Source of the DNA: Lucifuga dentata
Taxonomy: Eukaryota; Chordata; Actinopteri; Ophidiiformes; Bythitidae
Assembly (NCBI GenBank): GCA_014773175.1
Contig: VXCM01000218.1
Location: forward strand, 1-64,000
DNA length: 64,000 bases
Reading direction: 5' to 3'
The first letter of the stretch is position 1. Each line of letters begins with the position of its first letter. Positions 26,461 to 38,989 of the stretch are shown here, in pieces. Position numbers and translations under genes: made by a program. Below the pieces are notes generated by a model. The model was not told where the DNA came from, did not search any database, and saw only the letters and a list, made by a program, of their open reading frames with translations.

Positions 26461-26635
26461 TTAAAGGACCATACCAGTGATTTTGCATGTTTGCGCCCAT
26501 AAATACAACCAGCATACAATTACATTACAGGAAAACTAAAATACAGATATGCTTTGGAAAATGGTTGGCAATAGTGTGTATGTGGGCGGTATTTATAGGG
26601 ATAAAACATGCAAAACCATTGGTATGGTCCTTTAA
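26461..26635 (+). mobile_element. TTAA-MITE minimal deletion derivative (175 bp)
   Basis: Both TIRs and TTAA ends are kept (TTAAAGGACCATACCAGTGA ... TTGGTATGGTCCTTTAA), but most of the interior is gone. The left TIR jumps straight to the right arm (GGAAAACTAAAATACAG). This is the shortest complete copy here. Confidence 0.88.
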
Positions 26636-27332
26636 TATATGTTAAATGCTGAATTCAATATTTACACAACTCAAGATTTTAAACACAAGCACAAACAGTT
26701 TATTTGTTAGGCAGACTCGCGATGTACTAGATTTGATGTTGAAGCTAGCTCACTTTATAAGCGAACAAGTTATTTTTAAAAGGAGATTATTGCGGGCTGT
26801 GGTCAGTTCAAACTACACCGTTTTAACTGGAAAATTGAAAATAGCAAAATAAAGCCCAGAAATATTAAACTTTTTCTTTTTCTACTTTGTTGATTGATAC
26901 TCTGAATTGCGCCACAGAAGAGCCGGCTTGTTTTCTGCTCTCGTGCTTTGCTTTTAAATGTACTGATTTACACTCTAATGACATTTCGAGACTTTTAGAG
27001 AAAGTTAAAAATACCCAGTTTAAAAACAAGTACATCTAGTTAATTTGAATCTTGAACCATTAGAAATTAAGCACCAAGTTGGGGATTATTTTATTACATC
27101 ATAAAGTAATTTTTAAAAGTCCAAACAGTAAATCCTGTGATTTGTCATTTAGCGTCAAACCAGCATCCAGACGTCTTATGCTGTGAAAGTATAAATCTTT
27201 GATGTTGTTCCATGTTGATTAGTTTGTCTCATCTCTTTCACTCACAGTGTTGCGAGGCAGTTTGATTAGGAATCAACTAAATTAGCCATCAACTGAATTT
27301 CTGCATTTTCTGCTTTGTCCAAACAGAGTTGA

Positions 27333-27379
27333 TTTTTTTTTTTTTTTTTTTTTTTTTTTNTTTTTTTTTTTTTTTTTTT
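27333..27379 (+). repeat. poly-T with N
   Basis: A T homopolymer on both sides of the N at 27360. Confidence 0.9.
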
Positions 27380-28182
27380 CTTTTTTCTCAGACGGTCACA
27401 TTGTGTCGTTGTACTGATTTAACCCTGAAACCTGCACTGAGCTCTCTTTACAGGAATTGATGTGACGTTGATTAGAGATGGACTATGTTGTTTTGCTTTT
27501 TGTCGTGTGTGTATGTGTGCTAATCAAACAGAAGCTGTATACAACACTCTCTCTCTCACACACACACATACACAGACACAAACAATGTATGACCCATGGC
27601 AAACAACAAACTGTTATCTCAGAGGCTCATCTGTTCCCAAAAACACATAACACACTGATAACACAATGTGTAACTACACTTGTTCTGAGATCTGAACCGT
27701 TTCCTGAGCCTTAAACATTCTTCCTTCTCGTTGCATCTCTGGCTCTGTCTCACACCTTCTCCTTTGTCTTCCTCTTTTTATCCTTTCGTCAGTCCATCAG
27801 ATTCCTTTTCTTTCTCTTCTTTCTTTACTACTTCTCTCACAACCCTCCATTTTCTCTTTATTATCCTTTCAGCCATCCGCCTCACTACCCTCCAAACACG
27901 CTTGCCCACACACACACACACACACACACATATGCACTTTGGCTCTGACCCATTTTGCAGTTCCACAGCGGCTGCACCCGAGTCATAAAGCGCCAGAATG
28001 GCAAACAAACAGTAATAAATCTGAAAAACAAAAAACTAAAACTTCCAGAAACAAACACATCAGCCATGCCCTTGTTTTCTCTCTTAAAATTTGAGTCTCT
28101 TACTTTTGTTTTGTTGGTGTATCGTGTGAGTCTCAGCCAAAGCCATGTTGGTGTGCACATGTATGTGTGCAGGTACTTCCCC

Positions 28183-29167
28183 CTGGGTCTGGGCATAAAA
28201 ATAAAATCTCAATTTTTTTTTTTTCACACACTTATGGATGATTCTTGATTTTAATCTCAATTTTTCTTGTTTTTCTCCAAACTATTAAAAAAACAAAGGA
28301 GAGATCAAGCCATAATTCAAATAAGTATCTTTCTTTATTAAAATAATAAAAACAAATAATGATACTTTTTTTTAAATACTTTTACTGTAGGGCTTTCTAA
28401 ACAAAAACTTTTAAAATAAAAGGTTTTTGCATCAATGTCCAGGTTCCTTGCAAGGAACTCCAGCCTGTCTGCTGCCTCTGGTTTGATGCTCTGACATGTT
28501 ATAATATTCCATCGTATGAAGACCCTCTGATCAGATGACAACACTGGAAAATGATGCAGCTAACATCATTTGCTTTTTCGCTGCGCTTTGCTACAGCAGC
28601 ATCTGCATCTCGCAGCACTGCATTGCTGTCACACAGCTGCGTGTTTCTGTTGAAGCTGCTGAAATACAGCTGCTCTGCTACTTTTAGTAGCTGCACCCCT
28701 ACAAACTTTACAGATCACGCTGGTTTGCTCCACACCATGAAGTGCAAAACCGAGCCACTTCCAAATGACTGACGTGATGAAGTGATGTTAGCGTTTTTAG
28801 AAACGAGCTCATCTTCAGTTGAAGTGTTTGTTGGCATCTTGCTAGCACGTATTACCTGCTGAAAGCTTTGTGGGCGTGGCATCAACGAACGTGATTGATG
28901 ATTGATTGGTAAGGTAACTGGTCTGCTGGAGGTGGAGGTGCTAGCGGACCCTCGTGGACTCATGGAAAGTTTAAACAAGGCTTGTAGGTTTAATGAGCAC
29001 AAAACAGGAACAGGCTTAATTGACAGTGACCTGCTGCTGCATTTTCCCCATTAAAAATAGATATTAGTAGTTTTTTTTATTTCGATTTTGTGATTCAGCC
29101 ATTTTACACATCGTGCCAAAACGTAATCTCGAATTAATCGATTAAATCGATTTGTCACCCAGCCCTA
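28183..29167 (-). mobile_element. hAT-type DNA transposon relic with a BED zinc-finger fragment
   Basis: The right terminus read on the minus strand is TAGGGCTGGGTGAC, fitting the hAT terminal pattern YAGNG. The left terminus CTGGGTCTGGGCAT is its degenerate partner. Flanking 8-mers ACTTCCCC (28175-28182) and CTTTCCCC (29168-29175) match at 6 of 8 positions, as an old hAT target duplication would. On the minus strand at about 28630-28775 a frame reads SVIWKWLGF, then SVICKVCRG and QQLQQKHAAV before a stop. That is the W-x-W...C-x2-C...H layout of a hAT BED finger. Stops and frameshifts break the frame beyond this point, so it is a fossil. Confidence 0.68.
28629..28775 (-). pseudogene. decayed BED zinc-finger coding fragment of a hAT transposase
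   Basis: This short minus-strand open stretch has IWKWLGF, a CKVC pair and a terminal QKHAAV, then a stop at 28629-28631. BED fingers bind DNA and sit at the N-terminus of hAT transposases. The second zinc-ligand histidine is not clear. No continuing catalytic domain was found in the element. Confidence 0.55.
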
Positions 29168-29727
29168 CTTTCCCCTGATGACCAATTATGTGCTGCATTG
29201 CTGCTGAGAGCCAGGGTCACTGCCATGACGAATGGCTCTGACCTGGAAGCAGGGTCACGGTTACAGCAGTGTTTCATTACCCTGATTTTCATCTGTCTTT
29301 GAAAGTTATGAGAATGGATGCGACAAGATGGGAAAACTGTAAATACTAAAGTCTATTAATTGTATATTGAGCTGAAAAAGGAAAATTTCATCTGTCCTTG
29401 GAGGACGTGTGATGTAAAAGGAGAATAACCACGATGCTGTGAGAACAAGGGTTGTAGATGAGACACAAAACAGAAACTTGCAAATACAGCGGCTGAGAAT
29501 ATACGAGGTGGGAAAACTCGGGTTAGGATGGAGCTGTAGGGAAAGATCCATCTTTTTTCTCTCTGGAGGACGACAGCAGGAGAAAAGTGTCACCAGGGAG
29601 TCTGCTGGGCTGCAGGTGGATGACAGCCTCCATTTTACGTGTATTCACTGACTGATTAGGTCCTTTGGGTAGGTGGAGTAGCTGATGGAGAGAGCCCTAT
29701 CTCTCTTCTGCAGACACCTCAGCGCCT

Positions 29728-29757
29728 GCTGTGTGTGTGTGTGTGTGTGTGTGTGTG
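29728..29757 (+). repeat. (TG)n microsatellite
   Basis: A pure TG run of about 30 bp. Confidence 0.9.
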
Positions 29758-30290
29758 GGAATTTACAGCCTTGCTTTTTATTGTGTTTGTGTTTCTAGGC
29801 TTCTTTTGTGTGACTTATTTTCCAACATGCGCTTCATTCTGGCTGAATAAAAGTGAAGCACCAGTGCAAGGCCAGCGGTATGCACAGTTTAACTGCTTTA
29901 ACACAGACTGTTAGTTATGGAGTCTCGCTTTTATTTCAGCATAACACACAAGGTATGAAACAGGGTCCAAACCCATGTTTGACTATTTATGCTTTACTGC
30001 TGGTTCTGATTAAAGACCACTTTCTGTTGCCACAAAAAGGGTGACGGACGATGATGGCAATCAACTTTTTGGGATTACTTTTATTTTGTCCTTGCATGAA
30101 AAGTTAATGCGGCCCGTGAATCCAAATGGACATTAAAATGTCTTAACATTTTTCAGCACTTTTTTAAAATGTTATGTTTTTTCATTATTCTGGCGTTGCA
30201 AAGGAAACTATTTATTTATTATTTAATTATTTGTCCATTCTTCAGTGTGTGGAGTGGGTTGATGTTGGCGATGGGAGCAGAGTTGGGTGG

Positions 30291-30320
30291 TCATGCAAAA
30301 TCACCAGTATGCTCCTTTAA
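30291..30320 (+). mobile_element. solo TIR fragment of the TTAA-MITE family
   Basis: Only the outer 30 bp of a right TIR is recognisable (TCACCAGTATGCTCCTTTAA at its end), with no body next to it. Confidence 0.55.
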
Positions 30321-31106
30321 AAAGGTAGTGACTGATTAACACTGCAGTTGGTAATAACTTTTGCCCTGGAGCAAAAAAGAGAGCTCCCCTGCGCTTCTTG
30401 ACCACAGACTGGAGGTTGAAGCAAGTTAACACCATAAAATCAATCCTAATGGGTCAATTTCAATTACATTTAGCATGATGGCCCGTTTTTTAATAATAAG
30501 TTTTATTTTTATTGTGGACTTTATTGCCTTGATGTATGCACTCTCGGAGTGCCGCCTTGTTAAAGTAAGAAATTTCAAGGATTGTGCAGCTTTGATAGAG
30601 GTTTGCATTCTCAAAGTGTTTTTAGTTGCATCTGTAGTTACTCAGGTAACACCTTGTTCACCCTTTCATGCTAAATCCAATTAGCGTCAAACCTGCACTA
30701 AACCATGTTTTTGAGCAGAGCTGCTGGTTCAGATCTCATAACTGATGTTGACTCAAACTTAGATCACGTCTTGAGTCCCTTTCATACATGCAGTTTAATT
30801 GGGAAAATTCCTGCTATTGTCCAGGACAGTGCTATGAGAGAACACACACTTGAAGCAGACTGCAGGACACTTTGTTGCGGCAGTTGTCCTCCTCAGAGCT
30901 GAGTAACATTTCCAGATAGACTCATGTGAAAAGAAAGGCCAGGACATCTCAGGACGAGCACGTGAGCATGCCGATGGCGTATTTGTCCTTGGACTCGCTT
31001 GTGATAATACCCTTAAGCATGTTGGTGACAAACTGGATTTCCAGGAAACTGCACATTATTCTAAGAAATGTATGGAAGGTAGAATGATTCTGAGGGTCTT
31101 CAGCAA

Positions 31107-31108
<2 letters not shown>

Positions 31109-31137
<29 letters not shown>
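31109..31137 (+). repeat. poly-T tract
   Basis: An uninterrupted T homopolymer. Confidence 0.9.
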
Positions 31138-33092
31138 GGGACATTACATCTTTCCTTGTTTTTCCTCTACTTTATTCTTTACGCGTTGCTGTTTGGCAAA
31201 GCAGCTTTTGGGTGCCTTGACTCCACCTGTCGGTTTGGAGGGAAGATCATACCCTCTTCCTGACTGAGAATTTCAGGTTTAAGCGAGAACATGGTTGTTG
31301 ATGCAAGTGTGAAAGGGTAGTCAAGGAACGTTCCCACTCCAGGTAGCCTTGCTTTGTTCTGGTATACACATGTGGATGGGCTTTGGTTAGAAAGATGAGT
31401 ATAACCAGGCAGTCGAGCTGGAAATAACAGCATAACTCATGATGGAATTCAGTTTGTATTACACTGTGTGTGGAGATACAGTAAATAGATAGATAGATAT
31501 GATGCATCGCAGTACCTATTTAACTGAAGAGGAAAAGTAAAAGGACAAAAAATAGCAAAAATCAGTCATATTCTGTATTTATTTACTTCAGTATAAAGAG
31601 CTTTTAGTGTCAGAATTTTATAAGCATCAGAAATACTATAAATCAAAATGTAGAATCTAATATCAAACAGCCATAAAGTGGCAACAGGATGAATTACAAA
31701 CAGATCTGACTTCATATGTTTGCAGTAAAGGAAGGATAAACAATATATTGTGCTGTTGATTATGCATCCCACCTGTAGTGCGCAGGGTACCAGGTTGCCA
31801 CGGCAACTTCATAGGTTCTACAGAGCTTTAAGGATGTGTACCGATTAAGTGATAACATGGAGATAAATTGATGGTTTGTCACTTTGTGGATTTGTGGATT
31901 CTTCATCAGTTGTAGAGGTTTTTTTTTTTTAGATAGTGACTGAATTTATTACTGTACATGTTCCAGATTTTACTACTGCTCAAACAGCGATTAAACTAAA
32001 AACCATATACCAGGGGACATTTTCCTCATTACAGTGAATCTGCAATTGGAATTTCAAATGAAAGTGAACTGTGAACCTGTTTTCACTGTTTCTGCGCTAA
32101 GCTTCAGCTGGCGCCATTGTTATGTTCTGAACTAATGAGAGTGATAATTGCTTGCTGCAGTCAGCAGAAGAAGATAAAGTCTGCAGTCAGAATGCAGTTG
32201 TGCATAATGACTTCCTCCACTCATTTGACTCCTTTGTGTTTTTGAGCCCACTACTCCACCGCTACCTGAAACGCCATTCACAGCAATGCATAATGCATCT
32301 CCTGAACATCATGACCCTTCCTGCTCACAGTCTCGGTCAGCTTCAGAAAAGTCTTTAAATGTTCTCATCTCCATTTCAGACCCTGAAGCATGTCGTCATT
32401 GGGAATTTGGCTGCTCTCTTAACATGTTAATCAGTGTCTTTTCAATGTTCCACACTTATTTTTGACTCTAAGAATTTCAGTTCTTTATGATTAGTATCAG
32501 TTTGGAGTTTTAAATAATTGAGAATTATCTGTCAACATGTTTTAAACATAAAGGTCATATTCTTGAAATGTGCAAAATTCATTCCTACAGAAGCACTGAT
32601 GTTATAATAAACTGCTGATGTCTTAATCCAGCAGTGCATGTCAAATACTGTAGTACGAGAGCCTCTTCTGACTGGACTTGACACATTCTCCAGATTTCAG
32701 GGATGCTTTTGAAAATCAAATAATTTTTCAGATAGCTGTGATTATCTTAATGCCAGATATGCTTTTATATGCCAATTAGCTGGAGTTAACACAAAGCGAT
32801 CGGCCGGCATGGTGCCAAATAATGATCCAATAAGTAAACAAGAAGGCACTCTGGGAGTGCATACCTCTGCCAAGGCTAATAAAATCTCCAATTAAAGAAG
32901 ACTTGTTATTAAAAAAGGAGCCATCGTGCTAGATTTCATAGAAAGCAGCCCATTAGCATTGATTTTATAGTGTTAAACGTTCCTGCTTCAGCCTCCAGAC
33001 CGTGTTTAGGAAGCACAGGGGAAGCATCCTTTATTGCCCCAGGGCCAATGTTATTACCAACTGCAGGGTTAACCAGCCACTACCAGTCACAT

Positions 33093-33694
33093 TTAAAGGA
33101 GCACATGGAGATTTTGCATATTTGAGCCCCATAAATTCAAATTCAAATTCATAAATTGGTACACCTTACGTTATTGCCAACCATTTTTCCAAACATCTTA
33201 CTGGAGCTGTACATTTTACATTTATTTTTCCTACCTTCCAGGCAGCCTTTGTTTCAGTTCATTCCAGTATGCTACTAAAATCAATTTGTAGAGACGTGAA
33301 ACATATTTGAGATAAGTAATCCATTACACCAAATCAAATATTCTTATGTTTTGTCAAAGTTACTCAATTTAACTGGTCCAGCGCGGAGCTGCATGGAACA
33401 CAATGTATGTCTCCACCAGGGAATATTGTCACAGGATAAGATGACTTTTACCAAGAAATTAAAAATGACCGTGCCTTCTACATCTGGACGTACGTGTTAG
33501 CAGGTGAAACATTAAACTTTATGGTGGGTTTATCACCTGAACATCTGATTTTGAAAGATTAGGGGATTTGGCAAAATAACAGGCAAACTAAAATACACTT
33601 CTATGTTTTGGAAAATGGTTGTCATTAATGTAACGTGTATGCAGGTAGTATTTATTGGGCTCAAACATGCAAAATTGCCAGTATGGTGCTTTAA
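33093..33694 (+). mobile_element. TTAA-MITE, near-complete reference copy
   Basis: This 602-bp copy shows the family plan. The left TIR begins TTAAAGGAGCACATGGAGAT and the right end is GCCAGTATGGTGCTTTAA. About 85 bp at each end are inverted repeats of one another in the family as a whole. The interior has an arm with ATTCCAGTATGCTACTAAAA, a middle with GGAGCTGCATGGAACACAAT and GAATATTGTC, and an arm with GATTAGGGGATTTGGCAAAA. No reading frame is conserved between copies, so it is non-autonomous. TTAA at both ends with an AGG start suggests the Kolobok or a related TTAA-targeting superfamily; this is inference. Confidence 0.9.
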
Positions 33695-33920
33695 GATGTT
33701 TGTGTAAAATGTTTTAATTACTTTAGGACAGGCCTGCAGGGTGAAATCGCACACAGCATGCATACGGTGGCTGCACCTTTCTAAAGTCTTTTGCTATTCT
33801 TCTGTTTTGCTGCCAGCCGTCTCTCTGCGTCCCTTCAAAGCTCCTTTTGTTCTGCCATATGACAAATCATAAAACGTCCAAGCCTGCACTCCACTTCTGT
33901 TATTTTATTGGGCACAAGCA

Positions 33921-33954
33921 GACGTTTCGGGCAAGACGCCTTTCTTCAGCGCGC
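33921..33954 (-). other. hammerhead-core-like motif in a repeat fragment
   Basis: On the minus strand CTGAAGA is followed by A, the stem GGC/GCC, and GAAAC. This resembles the hammerhead ribozyme core CUGANGA-stem II-GAAA with one extra A. Downstream, ACGTC (33917-33923 region) can pair with GACGT near 33874 as a long-range stem III. I see no stem I, so activity is doubtful. A nearby CCCAATAAAATAAC suggests a retroelement 3' region. Confidence 0.25.
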
Positions 33955-34496
33955 AAAAAAATTAACTGTCTGCCAGATGATGCCTGTGTCGTTTCCAAAA
34001 AAGGCCCCTTTCAAATCTGCAAGCGATGGCGTATTACTCAGTTTGCCTTGAGCACTGATGAGGATTCAATGTATGGACATGTTATGGCTTCTGAAAGACT
34101 TTTGATTTCCTTTGGGTGTCCCCCTTTCAAGGCATGTTAAGAAAATGATTTCCAGTGGACAGGTAGATTTTGGGAGTGAAGCAACCATGAGAGTGGTGTG
34201 TTCTGCTGACTGGTTCTCAGTCTGCATAAAAGCATGCACTGCACTTCAGCACATTTTGTTTATCCTCCTCTCATTGAGATTCACTGTCCATGTGTCCTTC
34301 TTGTGGTTGCACAGATAGACACCTGCGCCGTTACAAACCAACGTGCTCATCCACATCACGCTTTCATCTCCCCGTGCCCATCCAAGTGAGCATGCATAAG
34401 GCGGTTTCAGGTTTTCACACCGAATCGTCCCCATGTTGCAAAGCTAAATTGAGCTTCACAGAGCTTTTGAACCCTGAAAGAGAGTTGACTCTCATG

Positions 34497-34552
34497 TTTT
34501 TTTTTTTTTTTTTTTTTTTTTTTTNACGGACTGGAGAAAGTTTTTTTTTTTT
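34497..34552 (+). repeat. poly-T tracts around an N
   Basis: A T run up to the N at 34525, then ACGGACTGGAGAAAG and a second T run. Confidence 0.85.
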
Positions 34553-35688
34553 CCTTGTCAGATTGGTACAGCCCACCAGATCCTGCTAGCCTTGAGTTTT
34601 GATGGCCAAGGCCACAACTGTTGACACCTCCTCAGCGAAGAAAAGCTTCAGCAAAAATCAGCCACAGATTGACAGATTGATATTCTCAGGAGTCCCTTCT
34701 TCCTTAAGTCTGTCTATCTTTGGCTTTAATTTATAAGTATCATCGAGACTAAGTTTATAATTTATGGATTTATGGAATTTTCTTTCAAAGTCAATTTGTT
34801 TTGTGAGTAAAACGTGTGATTCTAGGGCAGCAGAAAAGGGATTAGGCTTTTCCACTCTAGATGTAAATAAAATATGTTTGAAATGCATATTTTACTCTTG
34901 TTGGCGCTTGCTGAAGATGCAGAAATATGGTGTGAGAATGAGTGTTTCGCTGAACATTCTGCAGTGAAAGAAAGCCTGGAGTGGACACAGATGGAGTGTA
35001 CTTAAGACACAAATGTGTGAAGTGCTCATGATGAATGTCTTGGTTTCTTGGTTCTTATGCTTCAGAGACCAACATTATTTATGAATTGACATTTTTGCAC
35101 ATTTGAGCAGGCCTCCATTAGCATAAGTATAACAGCAAAGGAAAGATGTGGTTTGCACATATAGGGTATGTTTAAGGTCTGAGTGGTGTTACTTTGAAAA
35201 TAATTCTCTCCATCCCTCGCTCTCTCTTCCAACTCATGGTTTATCTTTCCCTGAAATGCTTTTGCTGGTGAAAAAAGAAGGGAAGGAACCCTGCCTTTCC
35301 TAGTTTCTCATTGTATCTAATCATAGTGGATTCATTTACATTCTTTTTTTTTCTCTGCAAGTGACAAATCAGAGGCATTTGAACCCAGGAACATCTGCAC
35401 TCTGGAAAATTCATTTGCATGTCTTTTGTTGCTTTTAACCAAAAACAAAGTCTGCATTCCTCACCCACAGTCCCACTCAGAGCAATTCTGAGGGGAAACG
35501 TGGTTTTGAGGGTGAGTGCAGAGTGGACTGGTGGTCTTGTCAAGCATTCCTGTGCATTCTGCAGAGCAGCAGGGGTGAAAACAAAACAAGGGAATGGATG
35601 AAGTAATGTACGTGTTCTTCATCTGCAATGAAGACTGTTTGGGAGATGCTGGGTCCTGCTCAGTCCTGCTTCAGCGCAGACATTGTCT

Positions 35689-36263
35689 TTGACCTGGTTT
35701 ATACTTCATGCTCGCTATGCATATGGTTATGCCCGCATGTGCGTCGGAGCGGAACTGTTTACATACTTCTCTCCATAGTAAATGTCAAACTGGAGGGTTA
35801 AATACTTTCTCCAGCAGGGGGCGATGTGAGGGCTGTACCTTGATTTGTCCCTGACGACCTTCACTCACCTCAACATGCTTCTGATTTTACTAAGACATCA
35901 GAATAAACCGCTATGATGACAGCGGAGGAGGTAATTGTTCTACTTTGGCTATGAAGGCAATGTAAACAGTGGCAGCAACAACAACTTGCAGATTGTTTGC
36001 TGTAGAGAAACTATTTTCAGGTGTCGGCTGATTTATGAGATCACAATTTCAAGTAAACTTTTATTTACTAAGTTTTGCGCTGCTGATGTCACTTGACAAA
36101 TTTTTTTAATACTGCCTCCCTAAATTTTTGTACATACTGCATGTTGCATACACATAGCATTAATTCTAGCACACAGACGCTTCAATCTAACAATGCATAC
36201 GTGTGGCAGCCATCTTGAATGTGCATATGTGTAGTTAACGTGAAGTATGAACCAGGCTTTAAT
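35689..36263 (+). mobile_element. Harbinger-like element with inverted ends
   Basis: The left end ACCTGGTTTATACTTCATGC and the right end GTGAAGTATGAACCAGGC are inverted repeats. Next to them TATGCATATGG pairs with CATATGTG. A short open start at about 35914 reads MTAEEVIVLLWL and then stops, reminiscent of the beginning of a transposon-encoded Myb-like or transposase protein in Harbinger elements. The 3-bp target duplication expected for Harbinger is not clear. Confidence 0.5.
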
Positions 36264-36404
36264 GTGTAGCAGCATGACATGATGTGCAGGCAAGAGCTGT
36301 GTGTGAAACAGGGAGAGAGAGCGGTAAACAAGATAGAAAGCAAGAAACTGAAATACTAGTAAGATGGATAAAAGTGAAGTGTAGCCATACAGGGAATGTA
36401 AAGA

Positions 36405-36408
<4 letters not shown>

Positions 36409-36441
<33 letters not shown>
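36409..36441 (+). repeat. (GA)n microsatellite
   Basis: A pure GA run, with a (GT)n run 115 bp further on (36557-36579). Confidence 0.9.
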
Positions 36442-36446
<5 letters not shown>

Positions 36447-36709
36447 AACAGAGAGCTGCCCTGAACTCTGCTTGTGAGGGCCGTGGGGATTTCTTCTCTC
36501 CACACCACACAGTGCCTTCACTGCCTTCTAAGATGTGGAGGTGTCAGACTCAGAATGTGTGTGTGTGTGTGTGTGTGAGGACAGTGTGGGAGTGTTTGAG
36601 TTACTGAGTTGAGTCTGATGAGGCTTGATTGATGATTAAAAAAAGAAAAGCTTGCAGTGTCGGAGCACAGACTCCCTGCTGTTACCGCTGATGTCTGGTA
36701 TTATGGAAC

Positions 36710-36740
<31 letters not shown>

Positions 36741-38989
36741 TTACAGAGGACTGTATGCTGCACTGTATCCTGCTGTGTGTGTGTGTGTCTTTCATTTAGA
36801 ACGTTTAGAGTAACTTGTGCTCCAGTAAGCTTACTCCAGTAACAGATTTAGGTTATGCAATTGTAAATTAAGTCATTCAGGCATGCCAACATATAATCAG
36901 AGTATGACACCTTCACATGCATTTCCTCCCCTGATGGACAGTCCCCCCTACTCTGGTTACACAACGCATTTTGTATATTTGGCAAACTGCAGAATCTTTT
37001 TAATTGTCAATGTACCAGACAAATTATTGGAGTATAGCATGCATGTAAACGTACTGAGTGACATAATACCAAGAAAAGCAGCAAATCCTCACTGGATAAG
37101 CTGGAACCAACACGTTTGTCTTTTTAATTGAAAAACCCTAAATGCTTACTCACATACCTCAGCACACCTGGCCAGTCGCTGCATGAAGCGGGCATGAGTG
37201 TTGGTTTGTCCTTTTTGGAAAGTTAGAAATGAACTCAGTTCCACAGTATGAAAGAGATTTCAGATGCTATCAGACAAACCAACACTTCATCTGAAGCTAA
37301 TGAGGCCTCACAGAAATGAAAGCATTGAATAAACTGTAGGAAGGCAACTTTCCTATTTAAATCAAGATCTAGTGTGCAGCGTTATTTGCTTAGTGTTCAA
37401 ACCTTTATACATAACTAGTAGATAAACTGTTTACTTTTGGAAGACAGTTAACTTTGCAAATATGAGCTGGCTATATTTACCATGGAAAATGTGCGGTGTT
37501 GTTTTCTTCAAATAGAGCAGAGCGAGTCTTTGAAACAGTATCAGGAATGGCGAGGAAGCCAATGTGACAGTGGAGGGAATCTAATCAATCACTCAGCTCT
37601 AATGGAAAGGGATGCAGCAGATCTCCACAACACCTGGACGCATCAATAATTAGACCGATCCATCTGCAGTGTATTAGCTACAAACCAAGCAGATGCTGCA
37701 ACGCCTCCCAACAAAATCAGCCTCTGTGGTGGGTCGTAATTGTATACGTGAGCATTTATGTATCTGCACATTCAACATGGAAATCACCCAAAGGCCAAAG
37801 TGTGTCTGTCTGTCTGTCTGTTCCAGGATTTACTGACTGGATAAGCTCTGATTTCTGAGTTGAAAAGAATATTTCTGTCCTTTAAGGCTCCTACGGACTG
37901 AGAGATTAAAGCGATTTTATAGATTCACTGAATGCTGCTCTGTGCAACATGGGTCTAATAAACGTGTGTACGACTTCATGTTTGATGTATGTAGACTGTT
38001 CGATGCTGAATTGTACAACGCAAAATTGAAAGAAAATATGCAAGCGTAGAACATTGCCAGCATGCGTCATCTATCTGCGCCGCTCTTCATGAAGCTAAAT
38101 AAGAAGTAAGCCTTGGCAGTCATGGAGCTTCTGTGTATCAGAAACTCCAAAGAAGAGGAGGATGTGGACCCGTCTTGCTACTCATCTCAGAGCTGTCTGT
38201 CCTCGATTTCTCTCCATGCTTCATCTTTCTTTGAGTAGTCATGGTAAAGACACGTCGTATAAACATGGCTTTTCCTCTTTGTTACAGTCCATCAAATTCC
38301 GTATCACACGTTTTGCCTCAATCTCTTCAATTTGGGTGCTTGTTGTTGTAACAGTGTTGCAGTCATGCTGCATTTCTATTGGTCGGTTAGTAGACATAGA
38401 TTGTAGCAGCAGTCAGATTGTGAGATTGTCATCCTAAATTTCGGATGTCCGAATTTTGTCCCAGGTTTTCTTTGGACATAAGACTGTTTAATCGTCTTTG
38501 AACCATCTCACAGTGTGACTATGATCACAACCAAAGAGGTCGTCACGTTTGTCATCTTTTGTCTTTTGTCTGTAGGAGGCTTTTCACACGATGCTGCAAA
38601 ACAAATTCCTTTTGTCTCAAGAAAGCCTTAATACATCCTTAATACATCCTGTATATTCCTACATCAAACACAACTGCTTTGATAACAGAATTGCATAAAA
38701 GCTTGGATGTTTGTTGGCCGCAAATATAAGAGCCAGTCAGCTTCCTTTGCTGATGATGTAAATTTGTATTAAAGCTGGGATTTACACAATCCAAATGATA
38801 AACTATAACTGAATTTATCTTGATTTACGCTGTTTAAATTGAGAATAAATAGCTTTTTACATCTTAGACTTCACTAAACACTGATGATCCTGCCACCATT
38901 ACAGTTTAAACTTAAGAATAAGAAAGTTGGGTTTTGATCTGGAACGTGAAATTAGTGCTCATAATATTGTATTTTAAGGGTGGCGGTCT

